Shown here: positions 8,279 to 15,999 of the stretch, piece after piece
Position numbering within the stretch: position 1 is the stretch's first letter
Layout of the letters: each line of letters starts with the position of its first letter
Virus record (IMG/VR): IMGVR_UViG_3300028392_000072
Span: 1 to 59,175 of that record
Reading direction: 5' to 3' (one strand)
DNA length: 59,175 nucleotides
Origin: a virus
Position numbers and translations under genes: made by a program
The notes under the pieces: generated by a model
Databases searched by the model: none
Seen by the model: the letters and a program-made list of their open reading frames with translations, nothing else
What the model was told of the DNA's origin: nothing

Positions 8279-8808
8279 AACTAAAGAAATATATTGAATT
8301 TATAAAAGAATCATCTGGATATGAATACGGATGTGTAATGATTGAAGTTCCAGTAAGTAATTGGGATGAATTAACCAATTCTATTGATCCTAAAGATGTT
8401 TATACAGGTGGTGATGATTCTCACGGTATCCAAGAATATCCACATTTAACGTTGCTGTATGGACTCGAAAAAGGGGTTACAGAAGAGGAAGTTAAATCTG
8501 TAATTGATAATTTTAAGGGTGAGATAAAAATTGAAATAGATGGTATAAATCTTTTTGAAAATGAACAATTTGATGTTTTGAAATTCAATGTTGTTTCAGA
8601 TGCTGGTCTACAACAACTACATGATGAGTTATCAAAACTACCCAATACTGATAAGTTTCCTATCTATAAACCACATATAACAATTGCTTATTTAAATAGG
8701 GGAGAAGGTAAGAAGTATGTAAATCCTAATTACAAATATTCAGTTAAGAATATTAACAAGATAGTTTACTCAAGACCGAATAGTGAAAAAGTTATCTTTG
8801 ATATATGA
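8275..8808 (+). CDS. Tagged 2H phosphoesterase (LigT/Acb1-like), 177 aa
   Basis: Two HxT motifs, H57-L-T59 (YPHLTLLYG) and H134-I-T136 (KPHITIAYL), define the 2H phosphoesterase superfamily, which cleaves or ligates 2',5' or cyclic phosphodiester bonds. Families include bacterial RNA 2',3'-cyclic phosphodiesterase (LigT/ThpR) and phage anti-CBASS protein 1 (Acb1, T4 gp57B), which destroys cyclic nucleotide alarm signals. The first residues, MKLKKYIEFIKESSG, carry the array's tag, so it may enter the host with the genome. Overlaps of ATGA at both ends show tight coupling. The 2H fold is well supported; the substrate is not known. Confidence 0.88.
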   Translation: MKLKKYIEFIKESSGYEYGCVMIEVPVSNWDELTNSIDPKDVYTGGDDSHGIQEYPHLTLLYGLEKGVTEEEVKSVIDNFKGEIKIEIDGINLFENEQFDVLKFNVVSDAGLQQLHDELSKLPNTDKFPIYKPHITIAYLNRGEGKKYVNPNYKYSVKNINKIVYSRPNSEKVIFDI

Positions 8809-9251
8809 AATACTTAAAGACATATAACATATTTGAATCTACTGATGATAGAAGTAGTATTATGCAAACTATAGAAGATATTATAATTGACTTCAAAGAA
8901 AAAGGATTTAAAACATTATTAGGTCAAGACCCCGGAGTTCCTTCAATATTCAAAAGTGATGATAAAGATGATAGAAGAATCATTCTTGATGTCAATAAGA
9001 TAAATAATGACTCATTTAAGTTAAGTGAAATAGAAGATGAAATACTACACATTGTTTCTTATGTGAGATCATTAAAATGGGGAATAAGTGCAACAGTATC
9101 AATTTCATCATATGGAAATCCATCAGTATTTCATGGAGATAAAAAAGATTTTGCTTACATATCAAGTCATAAAGATGGTAATTTCTTAGATGAGAATGGC
9201 GAAATAATTGATGATGTTATAAATTTAAATATTAAGGTAATTCCAAAATGA
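8805..9251 (+). CDS. Tagged hypothetical protein, 148 aa
   Basis: Begins MKYLKTYNIFESTDD. After the tag, MQTIEDIIIDFKEKGFKTLL matches the pattern of the genes at 10784 (LNIEDILLELDLLH) and 11422 (ENYVQDLLRDLEDNG), so these appear to be paralogues. The rest has alternating strands and a conserved-looking GYP/GNPS turn. Four-base ATGA overlaps link it to both neighbours. Confidence 0.7.
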   Translation: MKYLKTYNIFESTDDRSSIMQTIEDIIIDFKEKGFKTLLGQDPGVPSIFKSDDKDDRRIILDVNKINNDSFKLSEIEDEILHIVSYVRSLKWGISATVSISSYGNPSVFHGDKKDFAYISSHKDGNFLDENGEIIDDVINLNIKVIPK

Positions 9252-10132
9252 AACACTTAGAGAAATATAATTCCTTTTTGGAAAAGTCATCTACTCAATA
9301 TGGTATTTATGATTGGTTTGAAGATCTAAAAAGATATAAATGGAACCAAAATCAAAAATCAATGGTAAGTGAATCATCATTGAAAAAATGGTCAGATCAG
9401 TTTATTGGTGAAGGTTACTGGGAAAAGATTAAAGATTTAGTTGATAGAATGTTTGTTGCTATGTCTAAAGTAGACACTGATTATATTAATGATAGAATGT
9501 ATGATGTTTATGATGAGATACCATCTAGTAAGGAAAAATGGACAATGTGTTGTGTTGCTTATGGAGATTATGAAAATCATGATAAACCAAATAATAGAAA
9601 GTATAATGGGCTCCTATCTGTTCAGAAGCCAAAAGAAGATAATAAATTAAATATTATTATTTCAATATTAAAAGATATTATTTCACCAACTTTAAATATT
9701 GGTGGTTATCCAAGTGTTTTTCTTAGAAGAGATGATGATCAGTATTATGTAACTGATAAGAAATGGAATTGTGCTAACTTTGATATTGATAATTATGGAT
9801 TTAGATCAGGAGATTCTTTTGAAACATCTGAGGGTAAAAATTCAGTTATTCACAATTCAGATATTGATAAAAAGAAAAAGTATTCAGTAGATAAGATATT
9901 AGATATGTATAAGCCTTGTGTTACTATCAACATTGGTGGATATAGTGATTCACACTTAACTGGTAAAATGAATCTTAAAAAGTTAGAATCAGATATAGAT
10001 GAAATTTTACCATCTATTTTACCTACCTTAGATTATGAAGAAGTTATATTTGATTCTTCAAGATTTGACAGAATGTATGATGATGATACTGATATTAATG
10101 ATTATACAATTAAAATCTTACTTAACTTTTAA
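9248..10132 (+). CDS. Tagged hypothetical protein, 294 aa
   Basis: Starts MKHLEKYNSFLEKSS, giving the strongest resemblance to the T4 capsid-targeting sequence (MKTYQEFIAE). The C-terminal half (PTLNIGGYPSVFLRRDDDQYYVTDKKWNC, ITINIGG-like) shares the GYPS turn with the gene at 8805. No known domain. It is co-directional and ATGA-coupled to the gene before it. Confidence 0.7.
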   Translation: MKHLEKYNSFLEKSSTQYGIYDWFEDLKRYKWNQNQKSMVSESSLKKWSDQFIGEGYWEKIKDLVDRMFVAMSKVDTDYINDRMYDVYDEIPSSKEKWTMCCVAYGDYENHDKPNNRKYNGLLSVQKPKEDNKLNIIISILKDIISPTLNIGGYPSVFLRRDDDQYYVTDKKWNCANFDIDNYGFRSGDSFETSEGKNSVIHNSDIDKKKKYSVDKILDMYKPCVTINIGGYSDSHLTGKMNLKKLESDIDEILPSILPTLDYEEVIFDSSRFDRMYDDDTDINDYTIKILLNF

Positions 10133-10142
10133 TATATAGATA

Positions 10143-10787
10143 ATGAAATACTTAAAACTATATGAAAATTTTGGACATGGTATAAGTAGTATACCTGATA
10201 ACTTTATTAGATTAGATAGTATTGGTCATGTTTTAGATCCAGAAGAAGGTGTTATGTATGCTGTTTGGAAAAGAGGCGGATATGATAGTGAGAATCCATA
10301 TGAAATATGTGATAATGAAATAGAAAATTCCCAATATTGTCCGTATTTGGATATTTCTGATGAAGAAAAGAAAATAGTTGATAAGTTCTGGCTGTCTTGT
10401 GAAGATATTAAAAAAGGTGAGATAAACTGGAAATTAATAGAAATGGCTAAAGACCTTTCACTTGATTATTTAGATGAAGGTAATGAATTAAGAATAAATG
10501 TAGTTGTTACAGAAAACATAAATCGTGCTTTTACTTATGAAGATATTTTATTTGATGTTTACCGAGAAGTATTCTCACATAATGATGTTTTTAAAAAATG
10601 GTTTAAATACTTTCCAAGTAAAATGAATGTTATTAAAAATAAATCTTTATCATATAGATTTAATGTAGAACCAAAAAGAGGGTATTCTAAAAATTGGGGT
10701 TTAAAAGCTTGGGAACCTGAAATGACAAGAGAATTATCATCTAAATTGATAGAGATGTTCCCAGATGAAACAATAGTAAACAGATGA
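10143..10787 (+). CDS. Tagged hypothetical protein, 214 aa
   Basis: Begins MKYLKLYENFGHG, a shortened form of the tag without the usual final Glu-Ser. TATATAG lies just upstream at the end of the previous gene. The body is acidic with many aromatic residues and no recognised motif. It ends with an ATGA overlap into the next gene. Confidence 0.65.
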   Translation: MKYLKLYENFGHGISSIPDNFIRLDSIGHVLDPEEGVMYAVWKRGGYDSENPYEICDNEIENSQYCPYLDISDEEKKIVDKFWLSCEDIKKGEINWKLIEMAKDLSLDYLDEGNELRINVVVTENINRAFTYEDILFDVYREVFSHNDVFKKWFKYFPSKMNVIKNKSLSYRFNVEPKRGYSKNWGLKAWEPEMTRELSSKLIEMFPDETIVNR

Positions 10788-11425
10788 GATACTTAAAAAC
10801 ATATAAATTATTTGAATCAATAGATAACAATATAAAACTTAATATTGAAGATATCTTATTAGAATTAGATCTACTTCATATTGAATATGATATATCAGAA
10901 CTTAATTATTATAAAGATGGTATAAATCCTACAGATTGTTTAAGAGTTTATATTAAAGATAATCAAGATAGATTTTTTAGTTTAGAAGATATAATGGATG
11001 TTTTATTAAGAATAAAGGAATATCTAAAAGAAAGTGATTATTCAATTGATATTGGTATACCTAATTCTGATGATTATTTAGATATTGATAATTTTATGAA
11101 AGAGTTTTCAGGTGAAGAATTATATAACATTAATATTTTTATCTATCATAATCCAAGAATATCTGCTTTTAAGAGAAAATACACGGTTGATAAAGATATT
11201 TTTGAGGCTAAAAAAGAAGTTTCAAACTTAAAGTTTACTTTACAACCTAAAAAGAAAGGTGCTAAAACCGACACTTATAATGTTAATAAAGATGGTAATG
11301 TTATTGGACAAATCAAATGGTATTCAAGAATGAGAGGTTATGCCTTCCTACCTACACCGGATTGTAATGATGAAATAAAAGAATTCATTAAAGATTTAAT
11401 GAAGAAAAGAAGAGAAGAGAAATGA
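10784..11425 (+). CDS. Tagged hypothetical protein, 213 aa
   Basis: N-terminus MRYLKTYKLFESIDN, nearly identical to those of the two following genes, so this block arose by duplication. The middle is acidic; the C-terminus turns basic (FIKDLMKKRREEK). No recognised domain. ATGA overlaps on both sides. Confidence 0.7.
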   Translation: MRYLKTYKLFESIDNNIKLNIEDILLELDLLHIEYDISELNYYKDGINPTDCLRVYIKDNQDRFFSLEDIMDVLLRIKEYLKESDYSIDIGIPNSDDYLDIDNFMKEFSGEELYNINIFIYHNPRISAFKRKYTVDKDIFEAKKEVSNLKFTLQPKKKGAKTDTYNVNKDGNVIGQIKWYSRMRGYAFLPTPDCNDEIKEFIKDLMKKRREEK

Positions 11426-11934
11426 GATACTTAAAAACATATACTAAATTATTTGAATCCAGTATTGATGATCTTGAAAATTATGTTCAAGACCTTCTTC
11501 GTGATTTAGAAGATAATGGTCTTCAAGTTACCATTAGTAGAATTAGAAAAGATGTAGAGATAGAACCAGAGAAATTCTTCAATAAGTCGAGAACTGATAT
11601 CTATTTAGAAGTTTATATTAGTAGACCCTGGGGTTCTGAAAATAGAGAAATACCAGGAGTTGTAAATCCACAAGGTGGTTACCCTGGTAATCTTTTCTTT
11701 TGGTATGAGATAAAAGAAACTATTATTAGACTAACCGAGTGGTATTATTCAGTTTATGGAATGTATGATTCAATAGATAAAGATACAATCTATAGAACAG
11801 ATAAGGATAATTCTCCTTTAAGATTTTTTGCCAGTGGAATAGAGTTTTTAACTGGTTGTAGTAAAGAAGAAGATTTCAATGGAATTGGTGACTATACTTC
11901 TTTTGCAAACTTTAGATTAATGATAAAATTATGA
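11422..11934 (+). CDS. Tagged hypothetical protein, 170 aa
   Basis: N-terminus MRYLKTYTKLFESSIDD; the helix after the tag (ENYVQDLLRDLEDNGLQVTI) matches its paralogues at 8805 and 10784. The GGYPGN turn later in the protein again recalls the 8805 and 9248 proteins. Function unknown. ATGA overlaps on both sides. Confidence 0.7.
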   Translation: MRYLKTYTKLFESSIDDLENYVQDLLRDLEDNGLQVTISRIRKDVEIEPEKFFNKSRTDIYLEVYISRPWGSENREIPGVVNPQGGYPGNLFFWYEIKETIIRLTEWYYSVYGMYDSIDKDTIYRTDKDNSPLRFFASGIEFLTGCSKEEDFNGIGDYTSFANFRLMIKL

Positions 11935-12650
11935 AATATTTAAAAACATACAAAATATTTGAATCAGTTATTACTAAATCTGAATTTCCTACTGAATTGG
12001 ATATTCAAGAGTTATTCTATGATCTGACAGATGATGAACCACTATCTAAATGTAAATTATACGAATCAGGTTATCAATTCTTTACAACCGATAACATGAT
12101 AAAATCTAAATATAAATCCCGATCTATTAGAAGTCAATTATTTTCCGATATGAGTTTTGAAAAAAACTGGATAAATAAAGAATGTGAAGATACTCAAGAT
12201 ACTTGGAAAAATATGTTTATTGATTTATCTAAACCACAATCAGATGATATGATTTTTTTGGCTAGTAAAAACTACAATGATGTTTATTTTTCAGAAGTTG
12301 AGTCATCAAAAAATAGTGCTGGTAAAAGTTATCTTGAAAGATTACAAGAGAATATACTAAATGATATTATTCCTGGATATCCAATCATCTATTTGGACTT
12401 AGGTCAATTTAAACCAGATAAACTCCCAGTAGTTATAGATTGTCTAAGAAGGTTATATGAAGTAACTGGATTTAGACCAACCTCATCTATATGGAGTGAA
12501 GACTATATAGATGAAGATACAGGTGATATTGTTAGTCTTGTAAAAGCTGACTTACAACTTTATAAAGTAAGTGATACTGAATATAAGAACCTTTGTAAGA
12601 TTTTTAAGGTTGGTAATTATACACCTGAAATGGTTAATCATTTTCTATAA
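11931..12650 (+). CDS. Tagged hypothetical protein, 239 aa
   Basis: Last member of the array, starting MKYLKTYKIFESVIT. The body (LDIQELFYDLTDDEPL; PGYPIIYLDLGQFKPDKL) keeps the family's acidic helix and GYP turn but has no recognised domain. It is ATGA-coupled upstream and followed by about 50 bases before the HNH gene. Confidence 0.7.
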   Translation: MKYLKTYKIFESVITKSEFPTELDIQELFYDLTDDEPLSKCKLYESGYQFFTTDNMIKSKYKSRSIRSQLFSDMSFEKNWINKECEDTQDTWKNMFIDLSKPQSDDMIFLASKNYNDVYFSEVESSKNSAGKSYLERLQENILNDIIPGYPIIYLDLGQFKPDKLPVVIDCLRRLYEVTGFRPTSSIWSEDYIDEDTGDIVSLVKADLQLYKVSDTEYKNLCKIFKVGNYTPEMVNHFL

Positions 12651-12701
12651 TTATAGTAGAAAAAGTAGAAAAGGGAGAAGTTATATTTTTATATATAACT
12701 T

Positions 12702-13325
12702 ATGAAAACATGTTCAAAATGTGAAATTAAAAAAGATCTATCTGATTTCTATAAAAAGAAATCTTCTAAAGATGGACATAGAAGCGAGTGCAAGGAATGT
12801 GATTATCATTACTCAAAAGTATATAAAGAAAAGTATTATAATAAAAATAAAGATATATTAAAAAGTAATTTAGATAAGGATAAATTCAAATTATATATGG
12901 ATGATTATAGAAAATCAAATAAAGAATCTATAAGAGAAACAAGTAAAATATATCGAGAAAATAATAAAGAGAATTTAAATTATTTAAGAAAGGAGTATCG
13001 TAAGAATAAATTTTTATGTGATCCAATATACAAACTTCAACATAATATAAGATCCAATATATCAAATTCATTTAAAGGATATAGTAAAAATTCAAAAACA
13101 CAAGAAATACTAGGTTGTGAATTTAGTGTGTTCAAAAAATATATTGAAGACCAGTTCAGAGATGGTATGTCATGGGAAAATATTGGTGAGTGGCATCTAG
13201 ATCATAAGATTCCGATTTCTTGGGCTGAAACAGAAGAGAAAGTATATGAATTAAATCACTATACAAATTTTCAACCTTTATGGGCAAAAGATAATCTAAT
13301 AAAAGGAAACAAATGGTCTGATTAA
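12702..13325 (+). CDS. HNH endonuclease, 207 aa
   Basis: Probable mobile (homing-type) nuclease. The N-terminus has a CxxC...CxxC zinc ribbon (CSKCEIKK, CKECDYHY); the C-terminus has the HNH block WHLDHKIPISW, followed by LNHYTNFQPLWAKDNLIKGNK, typical of phage HNH enzymes. A lysine-rich coiled region links them. It is a single gene between the tagged array and the ssDNA-binding gene, an usual place for such elements. Confidence 0.9.
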   Translation: MKTCSKCEIKKDLSDFYKKKSSKDGHRSECKECDYHYSKVYKEKYYNKNKDILKSNLDKDKFKLYMDDYRKSNKESIRETSKIYRENNKENLNYLRKEYRKNKFLCDPIYKLQHNIRSNISNSFKGYSKNSKTQEILGCEFSVFKKYIEDQFRDGMSWENIGEWHLDHKIPISWAETEEKVYELNHYTNFQPLWAKDNLIKGNKWSD

Positions 13326-13338
13326 AATATAATATAAT

Positions 13339-13488
13339 ATGAAAGTTAAAAGTAAAAGAAAAATCAAAATCTATTTTTCGATGGATCCAGATTTATATGA
13401 GTCTTTTGAAAAACACATAGATGAAAATCTATTGGATAAATCAAAGGTAATTGAGAAGTTAATTGATGAATATATGAAAAACAAATAA
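13339..13488 (+). CDS. Small ribbon-helix-helix (Arc/CopG-like) protein, 49 aa
   Basis: A short ORF reading MKVKSKRKIKIYFSMDPDL, then YESFEKHIDE and SKVIEKLIDEYMKNK. The pattern of a basic N-terminal beta-strand (KIKIYFSM) followed by two amphipathic helices joined by a turn with DKSK is that of a ribbon-helix-helix DNA-binding dimer. It may regulate the adjacent gene for the ssDNA-binding protein, whose start is 78 bases downstream. The call rests on pattern only. Confidence 0.65.
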   Translation: MKVKSKRKIKIYFSMDPDLYESFEKHIDENLLDKSKVIEKLIDEYMKNK

Positions 13489-13507
13489 ACTTTTTAAAAC
13501 ATTAGAA

Positions 13508-13515
13508 TATAAATA
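13508..13515 (+). promoter_or_regulatory. T4 late-type TATAAATA box upstream of the SSB gene
   Basis: An exact TATAAATA, the T4 late promoter -10 consensus, lies 51 bases before the SSB start. The region also holds an imperfect GATAC/GTATC hairpin. In AT-rich DNA such an octamer can occur by chance, so this is weak evidence. Confidence 0.35.
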
Positions 13516-13565
13516 ATAATTGGATACAATAAAGTATCTAATATAAACAAAAATAAAAAGCAATT

Positions 13566-14540
13566 ATGGCAACAAATGATTTTGACGATTTATTTAATGG
13601 TAGTCTTGATACAAAGATGGACTTCTTAAATGAACAAAAAGCAACAAACAATGACGGTATTTACCGTGTAGATCTTTCTAAAGTGAAAGACAAAAAACGT
13701 GGGTGGAGATCTGTGGTAAGATTTTTACCTAATTTAACCAAAGATGGTAAGGTAGGTCAATCCGCGATCGAAAAAGTGACCCATTACGTGGATATTAAAC
13801 AACCAAGAGAATTATCAGGTTGGTTTGATTCACCAAAGAACTTCAATGAGAAGTGTCCTTTGACTGACTTATACTACACAATGCAGAATTCAAAAAATGC
13901 AATTTTGATTGAAAAATCAAAACAATTAAAATACTCTAAGAAGTATTATTCTTATGTATTAGTTATTGAAGATGAGCAACAACCAGAATTGGTTGGTAAA
14001 ATCCTTATCATGCAATATGGTAAAACAATTAAAGATAAAATTCAAGCTGAAAGAAACGGAGAAATCTCTGGAGTAGGTTGTAATGTTTTCTCTTTAGATT
14101 CAGGTAAAGATTTCGTTTTAGTAGTAAAAGAAATCCAAACTGGTGATGAAACTTATCCTGATTACAAGATGAGTATGTTTAAACCAGAAGCAACATCTCT
14201 TCCGATTTATTTCAAAGAGAAAGGAGCATTCAAAAATGCACCGTTAGTAGAAGGTAAAATTGATGCATCTGTTCAAGGTAAAGTAAAAGAATTTTTAATG
14301 GATCGTGAACACGATTTAGAAGAGTTCTCACCTAAGAAATTAACAGAAGAACAACAATCTAAGATTACTGAAATTTCAAATTTCTTAACTGGTAAATCTT
14401 CTTCTTCTTTCTCAGGAGCTAAGGCTGAAGCAAAACCATCATCTGATGATTTTGATTTTGATGATAACTTCGCAGAGAAAACTACAGCTAAAGCTAAATC
14501 AGCAGCTGAAGATGAAGACGACTTTTTTGCAGACATCTAA
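13566..14540 (+). CDS. T4 gp32-like single-stranded DNA-binding protein, 324 aa
   Basis: Coats single-stranded DNA during replication and recombination and recruits partners through its acidic tail. The core (RSVVRFLPNL, KCPLTDLYYTMQNS, YYSYVLVIEDEQQPELVGKILIMQYGKTIKDKI) follows T4 gp32. The zinc site of gp32 seems lost: only one of its clustered cysteines (in KCP) remains. The C-terminus is Ser/Ala-rich with DFDFDDNFAEK and ends DEDDFFADI, the expected acidic hydrophobic tip. A strong terminator follows. Codon use looks more restricted than in neighbours, which suggests high expression. Confidence 0.93.
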   Translation: MATNDFDDLFNGSLDTKMDFLNEQKATNNDGIYRVDLSKVKDKKRGWRSVVRFLPNLTKDGKVGQSAIEKVTHYVDIKQPRELSGWFDSPKNFNEKCPLTDLYYTMQNSKNAILIEKSKQLKYSKKYYSYVLVIEDEQQPELVGKILIMQYGKTIKDKIQAERNGEISGVGCNVFSLDSGKDFVLVVKEIQTGDETYPDYKMSMFKPEATSLPIYFKEKGAFKNAPLVEGKIDASVQGKVKEFLMDREHDLEEFSPKKLTEEQQSKITEISNFLTGKSSSSFSGAKAEAKPSSDDFDFDDNFAEKTTAKAKSAAEDEDDFFADI

Positions 14541-14554
14541 TATCTAATTATAAG

Positions 14555-14594
14555 AAAGGGATTGTCTTCAATATATAAGACAATCCCTTTTTTT
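14555..14594 (+). terminator. Strong intrinsic terminator after the SSB gene
   Basis: A 14-bp perfect stem (AAAGGGATTGTCTT with AAGACAATCCCTTT) and an 8-base loop followed by a run of T. One of the strongest hairpins in the window, matching a highly expressed single gene. Confidence 0.95.
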
Positions 14595-14617
14595 TAATTA
14601 AAAAAACTTATAATAAT

Positions 14618-15562
14618 ATGGACTTATCAAATAAATCATTTAAGGATAATCAAACTGGTGAAATAGTAAAGGTCATTGGATCTTTTGAAAACATTGCCAT
14701 TCTTGAAAATAAACAAAAAATTGATGTTAAAAGATTAATGGATGTAAATTTCTACACAGAACAAATAGATCCAAGTAATTTTTTCAACAATCAAGGTGCT
14801 TATAACAATCTAGCAGAAAAGATTAAAAGTATACCATCTGATAAAATCAGAGATGATGTATCAGGTGAGGTATCTATTAATATAGATGGTAGTAGTATAA
14901 ACAATACATTCAAACCCGCAATGAATGAACCTGTAACATTTATGACATCTGAAGAAGATGAAAGAGCTGAATTGGCTAGAAAATACGGAGTTAATACACC
15001 ACAAAATGATGTTGCTAAACAAAATGAGGCTTTTGCTAAAATTTTAGCAGATGATGAAGAATTACCTAAATCAGTTCAATCCCCAAGAGAAGAAGTTCAA
15101 AGAGTTGAGGTTAGAAGAGATGAACCACAGTATATTCAACCTAAAGTTGAAGATCCTATTATTACAATGTTTAAGAATGTTAAAAGAGTTAAAGAATTTT
15201 CTATATCTCTTGAGATTAAGAATAAAATTCCTAGACCTGACTTTATTGAAATGATGGAAGATTCTTATAATACAAGTATTATTGATTTCTTAGCATCTGA
15301 GTTTACAGACAACTTACTTAAAAATCCTCAAATCATAGAAGATATGATTAAACAAAAGATTAAAGAGTTAGTTTATGGAGCCGAAGTTAAGACTAAAATA
15401 AATGATCAAATAACAGATGCTGTTACTCAACTACATAATGAAAAAGTTGAAAAACATGAACCACTTTCTTTTGAGAAAGATCCGGTTTTAACAAAAGACC
15501 TTGAGACTCCAAAGAAAACAACTACTAAAAAGTCTAGAACTAAAAAAGAAATTACAGGATAA
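14618..15562 (+). CDS. Hypothetical protein, possibly structural, 314 aa
   Basis: Unrecognised. The N-terminal ~50 residues form a small beta-rich domain (FKDNQTGEIVKVIGSFENIAIL), the centre is charged and probably disordered, and residues ~185-270 are helical (KEFSISLEIKNKIPRPDFIEMMEDSYNTSIIDFLASEF). The lysine-rich end (KKTTTKKSRTKKEITG) is a basic tail. It starts an operon with the next three genes, which look like virion proteins, so a structural or assembly role is likely. Confidence 0.6.
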   Translation: MDLSNKSFKDNQTGEIVKVIGSFENIAILENKQKIDVKRLMDVNFYTEQIDPSNFFNNQGAYNNLAEKIKSIPSDKIRDDVSGEVSINIDGSSINNTFKPAMNEPVTFMTSEEDERAELARKYGVNTPQNDVAKQNEAFAKILADDEELPKSVQSPREEVQRVEVRRDEPQYIQPKVEDPIITMFKNVKRVKEFSISLEIKNKIPRPDFIEMMEDSYNTSIIDFLASEFTDNLLKNPQIIEDMIKQKIKELVYGAEVKTKINDQITDAVTQLHNEKVEKHEPLSFEKDPVLTKDLETPKKTTTKKSRTKKEITG

Positions 15563-15951
15563 TGATATCACAAATTTTCATAGAAAGAGCTATAGGCATT
15601 AGAAAAGAATATCTTTCTCTTAATAAAGACGCAAATAACTATCAAAAGTTAATTGAAAGTCTAAAAAATAAAGTTGAAGATACAATTGGTGGCTTAGAAG
15701 ATCTTATTAAAAACATTGATAATCTAACCGAAGATGAGTCAAAACAACAATCATTAAAATTTATTTTTGATTTAGAAGAAGAAACTCAAAAGATTCAAAA
15801 AATGGTAGATCCAATTAATGAAAAAATACAACAATTGGTTAAAGAAGAACAATCTTTATATGACCAAATAAAGTTAAATTACATTGAATTAAGTAATGAA
15901 GAAATTCTAACAATAATTCAAAATGAGTTGAAAAAAAGAAACCTTTCATAA
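15562..15951 (+). CDS. Coiled-coil protein, 129 aa
   Basis: Almost entirely helical with heptad-like spacing (LIESLKNKVEDTIGGLEDLIKNI; QKIQKMVDPINEKIQQLVKEEQSL). It shares one base with the preceding stop (TAATG), so it is translationally coupled to it. It may be a chaperone or a small virion component. A short hairpin with T-run (AAAGAAACC...GGTTTTTCTTT) follows at about 15937-15970. Confidence 0.6.
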   Translation: MISQIFIERAIGIRKEYLSLNKDANNYQKLIESLKNKVEDTIGGLEDLIKNIDNLTEDESKQQSLKFIFDLEEETQKIQKMVDPINEKIQQLVKEEQSLYDQIKLNYIELSNEEILTIIQNELKKRNLS

Positions 15952-15971
15952 TAGAAAGGTTTTTCTTTTTT

Positions 15972-15978
15972 ATATATA
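15972..15978 (+). promoter_or_regulatory. TATATAC motif upstream of a virion gene
   Basis: TATATAC lies 21 bases before the ATG at 16000, just after a hairpin that could terminate the previous transcript. The spacing is like that at 3823, more compatible with a promoter than the 4-5 base spacing seen elsewhere. Confidence 0.4.
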
Positions 15979-15999
15979 CTACAAAAGGAATACACTTTA

